From: a virus
Length of the DNA: 28,063 nt
Direction: 5' to 3' (one strand)
Virus record (IMG/VR): IMGVR_UViG_3300004154_000036
Location: 1-28,063 of that record
Shown here: in pieces, positions 8,173 through 16,103 of the stretch
How positions within the stretch are numbered: the stretch's first letter is position 1
How the letters are laid out: each line of letters starts with the position of its first letter
The notes under the pieces: generated by a model
The model's database searches: none
The model's input: only the letters and a program-made list of their open reading frames with translations
Told to the model about the DNA's origin: nothing
Position numbers and translations under genes: made by a program

Positions 8173-9715
8173 ACCCTATCAGGAAAAAGCGGTTGACGCC
8201 ATTTTTAAGTCTTGGTGCGACTTTAACAAAACCTTGCTAGTACTCCCGACAGGTACGGGAAAAACTATTTGCTTCGCCAAGGTTGCCGAACGTGCAATTG
8301 AAAGCACAGGCGAAAAAGTCCTTGTGCTTGCTCACCGCGAAGAACTTCTGACACAGGCTCGTGATAAGATTCATGCAACAACGGGGCTTTCATGCGCTTT
8401 TGAAAAAGGCGCTGAAACTGCATTGGGTTCTTTTGAGCCTATCACTTGTGCAAGTGTTCAAACGCTTATGCGCTCCTCGCGCTTGCAAAAATTCAACGCA
8501 AGCCACTATGGAACTATAATTGTGGACGAGGCGCACCATGCTTTGTCCGACTCATATCAAAATATTCTGAACCATTTTTCTTACGCCAATGTTTTGGGCG
8601 TTACTGCTACGCCAGATAGAGGCGACAAGAAAAATCTGGGCAAATATTTTGAAGATGTGGCTTTTGAATATGGAATACGCGATGCCATCAAGGATGGGTA
8701 TTTGTCAAAAATTCTGGTCAAAACTGTTCCGTTAAAAATATCGCTTAAGGATGTCAAAAGCACGGCGGGTGATTTTTCTGCAGACGATTTGGGTAATGCG
8801 ATAGATCCGTATCTCGAAGAAATTGCAAAGCATATTCCGCGCGACAGAAAGACGCTGATATTCTTGCCTTTGATAGAAACTTCAAAGCGCATGACGCAAA
8901 TTCTTGTGTCGCTCGGTCATAAGGCGGAACATATAGACGGAATTTCCCACGACCGTTCGGAAATTCTTGAACGTTTCCATACTGGCGAATGCGGCGTATT
9001 GTGCAACTCCATGCTTTTGACTGAGGGTTTTGACGAGCCTAGCATTGACTGCATAGTTTGTTTGCGCCCCACAAAAATAAGAAGTCTTTACGCGCAAATT
9101 GTTGGGCGCGGAACTCGCCTGCATAGCGGCAAAGAAAATCTCCTCATACTGGATTTCCTCTGGCAAACGGCACAGCATGACTTATGTCACGCCGCGCACC
9201 TAATAGCGCCAAAAGAAGAAATCGCCCTCAAAATGCGCGAGATTTCCGAGCAGGAAAATGGCGTAATCGACCTGAGTATTCTTGAAGAACAGGCGGAATC
9301 TTCCGCACGCGAAGAAAGAGAAAGGTCTCTTGTGGAAGCCATAAAATCCAATGCAAACAAGCGAAGCAAACTCATAGACCCGATAGAATACGCGCTTTCT
9401 TTGCATGATGACGCGCTTGAAGACTATTCTCCCACATTTGCGTGGGAAAAAGAAAAGCCAACATCAAGACAGGTTGCGATTCTTCAAAAGTTGAGTTTTG
9501 ACCGCAATAAAATCACATCAAGGGGCTATGCAGCTATGCTGATAAACCGTGTCATATCCCGACGCGTCGCAAATTTGGCAACGCCCAGTCAAATAAAAAC
9601 TTTGGAGAAATTCGGCATTGATGAAGCTGGTTCTTTAAGTTTTTCAGAAGCTTCGCGCAAGATAGGCGAAATTGCCGCCAATGGCTGGAGAACAGGAGGT
9701 TTTTATGGACAATAA
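8162..9715 (+). CDS. superfamily 2 DEAD/DEAH helicase (RadD/SSL2-like)
   Basis: This 517-residue helicase shows the Q-like region LRPYQEKAVDAI at the N-terminus, Walker A LPTGTGKT (residues 28-35), DEAH box (VDEAHHA, near 122), motif III-like GVTATPDR, and motif VI QIVGRGTRLHSGKENLLILDF. The C-terminal 130 residues (PTSRQVAILQKLSFDRNKI, TPSQIKTLEKFGI) are typical of phage versions of this family. It probably unwinds or remodels branched DNA in replication and recombination. The end overlaps the next gene, whose SD lies inside this frame. Confidence 0.9.
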   Translation: MKLRPYQEKAVDAIFKSWCDFNKTLLVLPTGTGKTICFAKVAERAIESTGEKVLVLAHREELLTQARDKIHATTGLSCAFEKGAETALGSFEPITCASVQTLMRSSRLQKFNASHYGTIIVDEAHHALSDSYQNILNHFSYANVLGVTATPDRGDKKNLGKYFEDVAFEYGIRDAIKDGYLSKILVKTVPLKISLKDVKSTAGDFSADDLGNAIDPYLEEIAKHIPRDRKTLIFLPLIETSKRMTQILVSLGHKAEHIDGISHDRSEILERFHTGECGVLCNSMLLTEGFDEPSIDCIVCLRPTKIRSLYAQIVGRGTRLHSGKENLLILDFLWQTAQHDLCHAAHLIAPKEEIALKMREISEQENGVIDLSILEEQAESSAREERERSLVEAIKSNANKRSKLIDPIEYALSLHDDALEDYSPTFAWEKEKPTSRQVAILQKLSFDRNKITSRGYAAMLINRVISRRVANLATPSQIKTLEKFGIDEAGSLSFSEASRKIGEIAANGWRTGGFYGQ

Positions 9716-11714
9716 TATCCATGAAATCCTAAACGCCCTTTCTCCGCACCGTGCGGACGATTATAAGACTTGGCTGGAAGTTGGAATGATTCTGCACTCC
9801 ATAGGCGAAAGCCTTGGAGTTTGGGACGCTTGGAGTAGGCAATCTCCGAAATATAAGCATGGAGAATGCGAAAAAAAATGGGCGACGTTCGGCAACTTTT
9901 CAGGAGCGCAAGTGTCCTTGGGAAGTCTTATCAAAATGGCAAAAGAGGACGGTTATTCTCCAAGTCAAGGTTTCGGATTTGACGATCCGATAAGTGATTC
10001 AAAAATATCCAAAACTTCCAAAACTCCAAATACGGAGCTTCGGGATTTTATTCGCGCCGTATTCAGACCCAATGACATAATAAACTACGTTGTAGATTCC
10101 TTTGAAAAAGACGGCAAATGGCTACCGTACGGCAAAGGCGTATGCAAAACCTATGAACGCCTGATGTCAGAACTGGATAAGTACGACGACATAGGCTATG
10201 TTTTAGGAGACTGGAAGCCCCTTGCGGGTGCGTGGACTAGGAGTAATCCTGTCTTGCCCGACACAAGCGGTTCAAAAAATGCGGATGTTGCGGAGTTCCG
10301 GCACTGTCTTATAGAGTCTGATTCCTTGCCCAAAGACAGGCAGCTGGCAAAAATTCTCGAGCTGAATTTGCCATGCTCCGCCATAGTCGATTCGGGAGGG
10401 AAATCAATTCATGCGATTGTAAAAGTTGACGCGGGCAAAGATGAAGTCCTATACAAAGAGCGTGTGTTGGCGCTTCATAAATTTCTAGAGGAACGCGGTT
10501 TTCCTGTGGACAAAGCCTGTAAAAATGCGAGCAGGCTCTCCAGAATTGCAGGTGTTAGCAGAGGTGAAATTCGGCAATCCCTATTGTCTGTAAATGTAGG
10601 TGCAAAGTCTTTTGACGAATGGAAGCTGTTTGCTTCTGCGCCGAAATTCAGGCTTATGTCGGCAAAAGAATTGCGCGCAATATCGCCTGACGACTATTCA
10701 GACGTGCTTCTTGGGAACCGTTTTTTATGCCGCTATGGCACATGGTTGATTGTTGCACAATCAGGCATAGGCAAAAGCGTTTTGGCTATGCAGTTGGCGA
10801 TGAGCTTTACGCTTGGCAAGCCCGTGTTTGGAATAGACCCGCATTGCCCAAGAAAAGTTTTGCTCATTCAGGCGGAAAACAACGATATAGACTTATCGGA
10901 GCCGTTTCATTCCATAACAAAGAAGCTAAACTTCACCGTGTTGGAAAATTCAAAGATAGACGAAAAACTATTTTTCCTTTCCGAAGACAGTTCCAGCGGC
11001 TCAAAATTTGTAGAGCTTCTCGATGCTGTTTGTATGGAAGCCAAGCCCGACATTGTTATAATCGACCCGCTGTTGTCATACATAGGCGGCGACATTAGCA
11101 GGCAGGAAGTTTGTTCCGAATTTTTAAGAAACCAACTCAATCCGATTGTTCGGAAGCACAATATGGGGTTGATTCTTATGCACCACACAGGCAAGCCGCC
11201 TAAGGAAAAATCCATTCAAAATGTCTCTGACATGGCGTATATGGGTATCGGTTCTTCCGAACTTACCAACTGGGCGCGAGCCGTGTCGGTCTTGGTTCAG
11301 AATAAAGATGACAGTAGCGTCTATGAATTTATCCACACAAAGCGCGGACACCGTTCAGGTACGGACATCAAGACGTATATCAGGCACGCTGTAGGCGGTA
11401 TTTGTTGGACTGTTACAGACGAGCCTGCAAAAGCCGTGAAAGGCGAGAAGGCTCCACGCTCATCGAAGTATGACAAACTGCACCTTGAAAATCTCGCACC
11501 TTGTCCCAAAGAAGCTCTCTTTTCTGAAATCTCCAAACGCTTGTCGGCTGTCGGTGAACCAGCTTCATCGGGCGATGCGCTCAAGGTTTTTAATGCGGTA
11601 CGCCAACTTAGACCTTCACCGCTAATCTTCACCAAAGAAAGCGAGCTATGGCAAGGTCGCCTATATATCGCCGAAAGCCTTGATTCTAAGGGCAATGCGG
11701 GAGGTGTGCTATGA
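9705..11714 (+). CDS. replication protein: PriCT-2 / primase-like N-part with RepA-like helicase
   Basis: This 669-residue protein starts at ATG 9705 behind ACAGGAGG. The N-terminal 85 residues (DDYKTWLEVGMILHS...WDAWSRQSPKY...CEKKWATF) match the PriCT-2 domain of primases. The middle carries primase-polymerase features: RHCLIESDSLPKD with an acidic ExD pair and SGGKSIH at 230-236. The C-terminal half is a RecA-fold ATPase of RepA/AAA_25 type, with Walker A SGIGKS at 353-358 and Walker B ending at Asp454 (IVIIDPLLSY). It is the likely replication initiator helicase-primase. A linker near residue 105 has a KISKTSK repeat also found in the 27172 protein. Confidence 0.9.
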   Translation: MDNNIHEILNALSPHRADDYKTWLEVGMILHSIGESLGVWDAWSRQSPKYKHGECEKKWATFGNFSGAQVSLGSLIKMAKEDGYSPSQGFGFDDPISDSKISKTSKTPNTELRDFIRAVFRPNDIINYVVDSFEKDGKWLPYGKGVCKTYERLMSELDKYDDIGYVLGDWKPLAGAWTRSNPVLPDTSGSKNADVAEFRHCLIESDSLPKDRQLAKILELNLPCSAIVDSGGKSIHAIVKVDAGKDEVLYKERVLALHKFLEERGFPVDKACKNASRLSRIAGVSRGEIRQSLLSVNVGAKSFDEWKLFASAPKFRLMSAKELRAISPDDYSDVLLGNRFLCRYGTWLIVAQSGIGKSVLAMQLAMSFTLGKPVFGIDPHCPRKVLLIQAENNDIDLSEPFHSITKKLNFTVLENSKIDEKLFFLSEDSSSGSKFVELLDAVCMEAKPDIVIIDPLLSYIGGDISRQEVCSEFLRNQLNPIVRKHNMGLILMHHTGKPPKEKSIQNVSDMAYMGIGSSELTNWARAVSVLVQNKDDSSVYEFIHTKRGHRSGTDIKTYIRHAVGGICWTVTDEPAKAVKGEKAPRSSKYDKLHLENLAPCPKEALFSEISKRLSAVGEPASSGDALKVFNAVRQLRPSPLIFTKESELWQGRLYIAESLDSKGNAGGVL

Positions 11715-11980
11715 GACTTTCAGGCATTGAATATACTGTCGGTGAACTCGGTGAAAGTTTGCGTTTTGAGGCTCACTTCATCGGTGAGGATATGTCGGTG
11801 AGGCAGGCTTTTAGCTTTTCCTCACCCTGTCGCTGTCTTAGTGAGGCGGTGAGAGTGAGACCCCATATATATACTTTAGTATATATGGGTTCACCCTCAC
11901 CGACACACAGACTTGCGACAGGCGGTTGGACGATGTTCACTTACCCATCAACCCATACCCTCGCAGGAGGTGCCCAATGA
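11711..11980 (+). CDS. small ORF across the CGGTGA repeats, doubtful
   Basis: The frame encodes 89 residues. Its ATG overlaps the helicase-primase stop (ATGA) and its stop overlaps the next start (ATGA at 11977), which is the coupling seen throughout this operon. However, its second half reads through repeats and an AT palindrome, and the protein (RFEAHFIGEDMSVRQAFSF, then low-quality sequence) shows no known pattern. It may be a real small protein or just an open frame that keeps ribosomes moving across an origin region. Confidence 0.4.
   Translation: MRLSGIEYTVGELGESLRFEAHFIGEDMSVRQAFSFSSPCRCLSEAVRVRPHIYTLVYMGSPSPTHRLATGGWTMFTYPSTHTLAGGAQ
11738..11904. repeat. CGGTGA iteron-like cluster with AT palindrome, possible replication origin
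   Basis: CGGTGA occurs in direct orientation at about 11740, 11749, 11782 and 11797, as GCGGTGAGAGTGAG at about 11846, and reversed as TCACCCTCACCGAC at 11891-11904. Between the last two copies is a near-perfect palindrome built on CATATATATACT / AGTATATATG (11863-11888). Clusters of short direct repeats beside an AT-rich dyad, directly behind the replication helicase gene, are typical of initiator-binding origins. The region could also be an operator for the next gene. Confidence 0.5.
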
Positions 11981-12516
11981 CCGACCGCGAAATATACCAG
12001 CGCGAATACCGCCAATGGGTAGCCAGCCTTTCGCCGAAGCAACGCGCCAAGCTAAAGGCGCAAGGCTTAGACAAACCCATGGCGGACGACTTTACCAGTT
12101 TCAAGCCAGACCCCGAGCTTAGCCTTGCAAGCATCACTACCGACTTCGACTACGATCAGCTCGACGAACCCGAGAAGCTGGATAATGGTGCGCTGGAGAC
12201 CAAGGCGAAGGCATATGGAGCGCAACTGCTCATCTGGGTGTTTCAGCGCATACAAAGCCACGGCAACGAGCGTATGGCAGCTCTCGACAAGGAGTGTCTG
12301 CTGTTTGCGCTCGGGCTGGAAAATCTGCTGAATGTGAAAACCCAGACGGCTCTCGGCGAAAAGTACGGCATTACTCGAGCCTGTGTCTCAGCCCGTGTAA
12401 AATCGTGGCAGAAGCTTCTGGGCATGAAGCCGTCGTCGATGATGAAATCCGATTCAGCGTGCCGCTCATATCGTCGCGCAAGAATTGCAAATTTGACACG
12501 GAAGGTAGATGTATGA
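11977..12516 (+). CDS. sigma-region-4-like HTH regulatory protein
   Basis: This 179-residue protein starts at ATG 11977 behind CGCAGGAGG. The N-terminal part is basic and helical (REIYQREYRQWVASLSPKQRAKLKAQG). The C-terminal part has a clear helix-turn-helix at about 122-145 (TQTALGEKYGITRACVSARV), of the kind found in sigma region 4 and phage positive regulators. It lies just before the first gene that carries the TTTTGACA-type start motif and at the border between early and late genes, so it is the best candidate for the late-gene activator. No region 2-like promoter-melting part is evident, so calling it a full sigma factor would go too far. Confidence 0.7.
   Translation: MTDREIYQREYRQWVASLSPKQRAKLKAQGLDKPMADDFTSFKPDPELSLASITTDFDYDQLDEPEKLDNGALETKAKAYGAQLLIWVFQRIQSHGNERMAALDKECLLFALGLENLLNVKTQTALGEKYGITRACVSARVKSWQKLLGMKPSSMMKSDSACRSYRRARIANLTRKVDV
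12492..12515 (+). promoter_or_regulatory. start-proximal motif copy 1 (DUF3102 gene)
   Basis: TTTGACA at 12492-12498, 11 bases, then TGTATG at 12510-12515, the last three being the start codon. This copy has three T residues instead of four and is the only one with an SD-like GGAAGG between the two parts. Confidence 0.6.
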
Positions 12517-13151
12517 ACGCACAACTCGAAAAAATTTCCGACCAGAATACCGTAGCTTCCGACATAGTTTCGCAGATAAACGACCTGCATCATCAGGCTG
12601 AACTCATCGCAAGCACCGCCAAAGAACAGGCAGGCAAGGCTGTTGAAATTGCTGTCGAGTGCGGACGTCTTTTGACCGAACAAAAGAAGCGTACAGCACA
12701 CGGCGAATGGATTGCGTGGATAAAGTCTAACTGCCGTTTCTCCGAGGACACAGCGCAAAACTATATGCGCCTATTCCGCAAAGTCTCCCAGCTTGCGGAA
12801 CTCGAAAGCAAGAGCGAAGCCGACGCAAAAACCGACACAGTTCGGTTTATCGATAAGCTCAAGGCAAAGAGCATACGTCAGGCATACATCGCAACAGGTA
12901 TCTTGCCTGAACAGCCCGTAAAAAAACTCGGGGTAGCTGATGTAGGCGATGGTGCTTGCGGCGATTCTAAGCCCATTGTGTCGCACGTAAAGCACATCGA
13001 CGCTATCGTGCTGTGGTACCGCAAGACCGTAGAAAACAAGCCCGCAAGTCGTTGGAAGTTCATAGAACGTGAAGCCCTCATAAACGACCTCACGCCCCTC
13101 ATGGAAATCTACAATGAGCTTGTAGAACTCCAAGAAAACATGGGCAAATAA
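12513..13151 (+). CDS. DUF3102-family protein
   Basis: This 212-residue protein starts at ATG 12513, which overlaps the stop of the HTH gene (ATGA). The middle segment has the DUF3102 pattern: a long helix followed by CGRLLTEQKKRTAHGEWIAWIKSNCRFSEDTAQNYMRLFRK (about 47-87). The family is common on phages and integrated elements and is thought to bind DNA or partner with regulators, but its function is not known. The N-terminus is probably a coiled coil. The gene lies downstream of the regulatory HTH protein and before the tRNA-like element. Confidence 0.85.
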   Translation: MNAQLEKISDQNTVASDIVSQINDLHHQAELIASTAKEQAGKAVEIAVECGRLLTEQKKRTAHGEWIAWIKSNCRFSEDTAQNYMRLFRKVSQLAELESKSEADAKTDTVRFIDKLKAKSIRQAYIATGILPEQPVKKLGVADVGDGACGDSKPIVSHVKHIDAIVLWYRKTVENKPASRWKFIEREALINDLTPLMEIYNELVELQENMGK

Positions 13152-13156
13152 CAATT

Positions 13157-13228
13157 CGCGGAGTAGTTTAACGGCAAAACACCCGACGCATACTCGGGAG
13201 ACTGGCGGTTCAAATCCGCCCCCTGCTT
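13157..13228 (+). tRNA. tRNA-like element with CAT anticodon position, atypical
   Basis: A cloverleaf can be drawn. D-stem GTTT/AAAC has an AACGGCA loop, the anticodon stem is CCCGA/TCGGG, the variable loop is 5 bases, and a perfect T-stem GGCGG/CCGCC has loop TTCAAAT. The anticodon loop reads CGCATAC, so the anticodon would be CAT (Met-type), but position 33 is G instead of the nearly invariant U. The acceptor stem has four Watson-Crick pairs, one G-T and two mismatches, and no CCA is encoded, unlike the host tRNA-Ser. It may be a degraded phage tRNA-Met, a tRNA with changed function, or a tRNA-shaped regulatory RNA. Confidence 0.6.
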
Positions 13229-13273
13229 AAAATAAGAATTGACTTATATATGCAGATTTTTTGCAGTTATATC

Positions 13274-14062
13274 ATGAGTAGTAAATCAATCTTAAAAAAA
13301 TGTTCATTATGCCATAATGTAAAAAAACTTTGTAAATCTCATTTAATATCTGAACTATTTTATAAAGAAACTTATGAGAAGGGTTCTGAAAAATTAAATG
13401 TAATACCATTAGCTAATTCAAATAGAAAATTTAAAACCATACAACAAGGTATGAATATGGACCTATTGTGTGAAGATTGCGAAGGAAAATTTAATCGCTA
13501 TGAAACATATTACGCTAATCTTATTAAAGCGCAAAGTATATGGGATTCAGGAACCGTTATTTACGATTCTGATGGGATTGAGGGAAGGAGCATTACTGGT
13601 TTGGATTATTACAAAATTAAATATTTAATGCTTTCAATAATATGGAGATTGTCGTTTCAATATTCTGGCGAAAAGCTTTTAGATTTAGGGCTTTATCAAG
13701 AAAAATTAAGAGATATACTCTTGAACGAAAAAGATATAAAAGAGTTTGATTATCCAGTATATTTTCAACACATAACATTAGCTGGTAATCCATTTAATAT
13801 AATTGGAAGTGGAGGATTTCATCGGAATAAGAAAGGCAAAAGAAACCATCTTATCTTCTTAAATGATCTAGCATTATTTGCCACAATAGGAGAAGATTCG
13901 GCGGATGAATTAGAACAAGAAATTTCTTTAAAACGAGATGGCAGTTGCATTATGGTAAGTAGCGACTTTCATTCTAGTAACTTGTTTGAAGTATACCAAA
14001 ATGCCATAAAAAAACATAGCGCTAAAATTCATAAAAATGATGCTGTAAAGGAATCTATTTGA
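13274..14062 (+). CDS. HNH-like zinc-binding cargo protein
   Basis: This 262-residue protein starts at ATG 13274 (MSSKSILKKC); an in-frame ATG at 13250 is less likely. It has CSLCHNVKKLCKSHLISELF near the N-terminus and LLCEDCEGKFNRYE at about residue 65. The two CxxC knuckles with a His between them are the arrangement of HNH-type nucleases and related zinc proteins. The remainder is helical and then beta-rich with GSGGFHRNKKGKRNHLIFL. The DNA is markedly more AT-rich than the phage genes on both sides, which points to recent acquisition. A nuclease or defence role is an inference; no known family name is assigned. Confidence 0.65.
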   Translation: MSSKSILKKCSLCHNVKKLCKSHLISELFYKETYEKGSEKLNVIPLANSNRKFKTIQQGMNMDLLCEDCEGKFNRYETYYANLIKAQSIWDSGTVIYDSDGIEGRSITGLDYYKIKYLMLSIIWRLSFQYSGEKLLDLGLYQEKLRDILLNEKDIKEFDYPVYFQHITLAGNPFNIIGSGGFHRNKKGKRNHLIFLNDLALFATIGEDSADELEQEISLKRDGSCIMVSSDFHSSNLFEVYQNAIKKHSAKIHKNDAVKESI

Positions 14063-14233
14063 ACGTCAACACACAGCAGGGGAGTCCGGCAGACCCCTTT
14101 CTCCTTGCGAATGGTTTTTTTGAAAGTTTACACCTTTGGCGATAATTTGGCGGTCAAACCCGCTTGCACAAAGGATTTCAGCGTGGGTGGAAAATTCTGA
14201 AAAGTCACCCTTTTTGACACTTTTCCACCCTGT
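14063..14233. promoter_or_regulatory. regulatory gap before small terminase, with hairpins
   Basis: A hairpin AGGGG...CCCCT (14078-14098) ending in T-rich sequence may terminate the preceding gene. Further on, GGGTGGAAAA (14185-14194) and TTTTCCACCC (14221-14230) form a 10-bp inverted repeat whose right arm ends directly before TGTATG. A second possible pairing, GGGTG with CACCC (14185-14210), is followed by TTTTT and would act as a weak terminator. The arms overlap the start motif of the small terminase gene, so the structure could control its expression. Confidence 0.5.
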
Positions 14234-14236
14234 ATG
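14211..14236 (+). promoter_or_regulatory. start-proximal motif copy 2 (small terminase)
   Basis: TTTTTGACA at 14211-14219, 11 bases, then TGTATG with the ATG at 14234. No SD lies between the two parts; the spacer is pyrimidine-rich. The T-run directly follows a GGGTG...CACCC hairpin. Confidence 0.65.
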
Positions 14237-14842
14237 GAAGAAAACATCGCAAGCAGGATTCTTAGCAAGGACATAGAGAATATCGTTAAAAAAGCCGCCA
14301 GTGGCAAACCATTGAGCAATGCCGAACGCCAACGAATAGAAGCCGCATATGCACAAAAAACTGAAACTGTCCGCTATGCAAAAAATCTAGTGGAATTGGC
14401 AAACGCCCTCGAAGTGAGCAGGCAGTCGATTCACAAATGGCGCAAAAAGGCAGGTTCTCCGAAGGCGCTTTCAAACGGCAAACATAATGTTCAAAAGTGG
14501 CGCGAGTTCATTCGCGATAACGACCTAAGAGAACCCGATACTCCAGAAGAAACCGCCCTTAAAAGCCGCAAGCTTTTGGCGGAAGTAAAGCAGGCGGAAC
14601 TGAAACTCAAAGTCATGGAAGGTACTTATGTTGCCATTGAAAGAGTCCGTGAAGTTTGGATGACACATATAGGGCAAGTTCGTAGCATTCTTGAGAGCCG
14701 ATTCTTAAACGAGCTTCCGCCCATTCTTACGACATTGAATGCCATCCAAATCCGAGAGAAAATGCAGGACGTTCTGGACGAAACTTATAAGGCTATTAGC
14801 ATTGCGGCAAGTTCCATAAAAGAGTCTGTGGACATTGATTAG
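14234..14842 (+). CDS. terS: phage terminase small subunit, probable
   Basis: This 202-residue protein has a helix-turn-helix LVELANALEVSRQSIHKWRKKAG (about residues 53-75) of the Nu1/TerS DNA-binding type, then a long helical region KSRKLLAEVKQAELKLKVMEGTYV, which in such proteins drives oligomer formation, and a C-terminal helical domain. It should recognise the packaging site and load the large subunit. Unusually it is separated from the large terminase gene (20770) by about 6 kb of other genes. The stop codon overlaps the stop of the convergent 14839 gene (TTAG). Confidence 0.75.
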   Translation: MEENIASRILSKDIENIVKKAASGKPLSNAERQRIEAAYAQKTETVRYAKNLVELANALEVSRQSIHKWRKKAGSPKALSNGKHNVQKWREFIRDNDLREPDTPEETALKSRKLLAEVKQAELKLKVMEGTYVAIERVREVWMTHIGQVRSILESRFLNELPPILTTLNAIQIREKMQDVLDETYKAISIAASSIKESVDID

Positions 14843-15141
14843 TATTCTTCTGGGAACAAAAGCGTCGTAACGCTTCTGTCGGCTTCCGTAATTATCCAAA
14901 TGCGCCTCTTGTCTGGCAGGCAGTATTCGCTCATGAGTCGCAAGCCGTCTTTTAAGGCTTCTTCGTTTATGCCTTTGTCCTCATCGCATATATCGCCCCA
15001 GTCGCAATTTCCGTGGCGTATGAGATACGGCAACAGCGGAAACTTATTTTCCTCGCAATAGTTGAAAAGCGCAGATGTCGCCACCACCTGCCCGAAGTTG
15101 AATTTAGAATCTATTATGATGTGTGGGTGTTCTTCGTTCAT
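14839..15141 (-). CDS. small conserved mobile-element protein (CDWGD / ITEADRS family)
   Basis: This 100-residue protein carries a pattern I recognise from many plasmids and phages: FGQVVATSALFNYC, RHGNCDWGDICDEDKGINEEAL, and the end RRIWIITEADRSVTTLLFPEEY. Its function is not known to me; some database entries wrongly link it to restriction enzymes. It starts by ATGA overlap at the stop of the upstream minus-strand DUF2786 gene, so the two form a small operon. It converges with the small terminase gene. Confidence 0.8.
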   Translation of the reverse strand: MNEEHPHIIIDSKFNFGQVVATSALFNYCEENKFPLLPYLIRHGNCDWGDICDEDKGINEEALKDGLRLMSEYCLPDKRRIWIITEADRSVTTLLFPEEY

Positions 15142-15830
15142 GCTATTGCCTTGTTGATTGCTATTGTTTTGCCCTTTGCAAATCCAGCCCGATAGGAGTC
15201 TCCATCGCTTCTGACAGTTCTGCGACGTTCGGACTTAAGGTAGCGTCCGAAGGTGTTGTTGACGTAGCTGTCTATTGCTTCTTTCGTGTTTACCAGAACT
15301 ATCTCATAGTTCTTGCAGGCGGATTCTGATTCTTCCGCCTTGGCTTGCTTTTCCGCTTCCGTGAGGCGTTCTATGATTCCGTAGGAAAGTCCGCGATAAT
15401 AGGAAGCTTTGTCTGCGTTTATGTTTTCCTTCTTGTAGGCATTCCAACAGTCGAAAAATGTTTGGCGCAAATATCCGTGGATGTATTTGGCGATTTCTAT
15501 GTCTTCTGGCGTGCCCACCAACATCATGCCCTTGCTTCCAAAATTGTTAGTAGTCAGAACTCGCACCCGATAAAATCTCAATAGAATATTTATTATGCAG
15601 GTATCGGCGGGATTCAGCATGCCTTTGCGAGAAAAGAATTCCTCGTGCCTGATTCCCATGTCGGATTTTTCTTCAGGGTCTCCCAGATTTGCCATGGAGA
15701 TTTTATACTTTGTCATCAGGCGTTGTGCCATCTCCATCGCGTTCTTTACTTCGCCCTCGGAAGCGTTTTTTCCTTTTGCGAGATTTAACAGTTTTTGTAT
15801 CCTTTTTATGATATGTTTTTCGTTATCCAT
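15138..15830 (-). CDS. DUF2786-domain protein
   Basis: This 230-residue protein has a DUF2786 N-terminal segment (IIKRIQKLLNLAKGKNASEGEVKNAMEMAQRLMTKYKIS, residues 7-45), known from phages and other mobile elements, with unknown function. The remainder is helical, with a basic C-terminus (LKSERRRTVRSDGDSYRAGFAKGK). An SD-like AAGGAAA precedes the ATG. It is transcribed from a sigma70-type promoter whose mirror image drives the divergent 16170 operon. Confidence 0.85.
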   Translation of the reverse strand: MDNEKHIIKRIQKLLNLAKGKNASEGEVKNAMEMAQRLMTKYKISMANLGDPEEKSDMGIRHEEFFSRKGMLNPADTCIINILLRFYRVRVLTTNNFGSKGMMLVGTPEDIEIAKYIHGYLRQTFFDCWNAYKKENINADKASYYRGLSYGIIERLTEAEKQAKAEESESACKNYEIVLVNTKEAIDSYVNNTFGRYLKSERRRTVRSDGDSYRAGFAKGKTIAINKAIA

Positions 15831-15885
15831 ATTGCTTTGTTTCCTTGATTTTATCGGACCTTATTAGCTTCTTCCGACTGTGTTT

Positions 15886-15914
15886 ATATTAGCATATTTG
15901 GCGGAAATTCGCAA
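15886..15914 (-). promoter_or_regulatory. sigma70-type promoter of the minus-strand DUF2786 operon
   Basis: Read on the minus strand: -35 TTGCGA (15914-15909), 17-base spacer, extended -10 TGC-TAATAT (-10 at 15891-15886). The predicted start is about 50 bases before the DUF2786 gene. The -35 and spacer hold GCGAATTTCCGC, an imperfect palindrome shared with the divergent promoter. Confidence 0.75.
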
Positions 15915-16103
15915 TGGTTTTATTCATCTTTTTTAGCGTGAAATAATATTTCATAATAAGGTAAAATAATCTTGAAATCGGCAATAAAACCGCCTCCGAA
16001 AAGCCCCTTCCGCAAGCCTTCATCATAAAGGAATTTGCGATGGCTATGATGGCATCATATAATTATATATGATATATGATGATAAAAAAGACAGATAAAA
16101 ATG

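Noticed and set aside
12243-12758. 171-residue minus-strand ORF opposite the HTH and DUF3102 genes
   Set aside because: Antisense to two coupled, well-formed genes; no promoter or SD seen.
15345-15867. Plus-strand ORFs (15345-15584 and 15595-15867) opposite DUF2786
   Set aside because: Shadows of the DUF2786 gene; the last runs into the promoter region.
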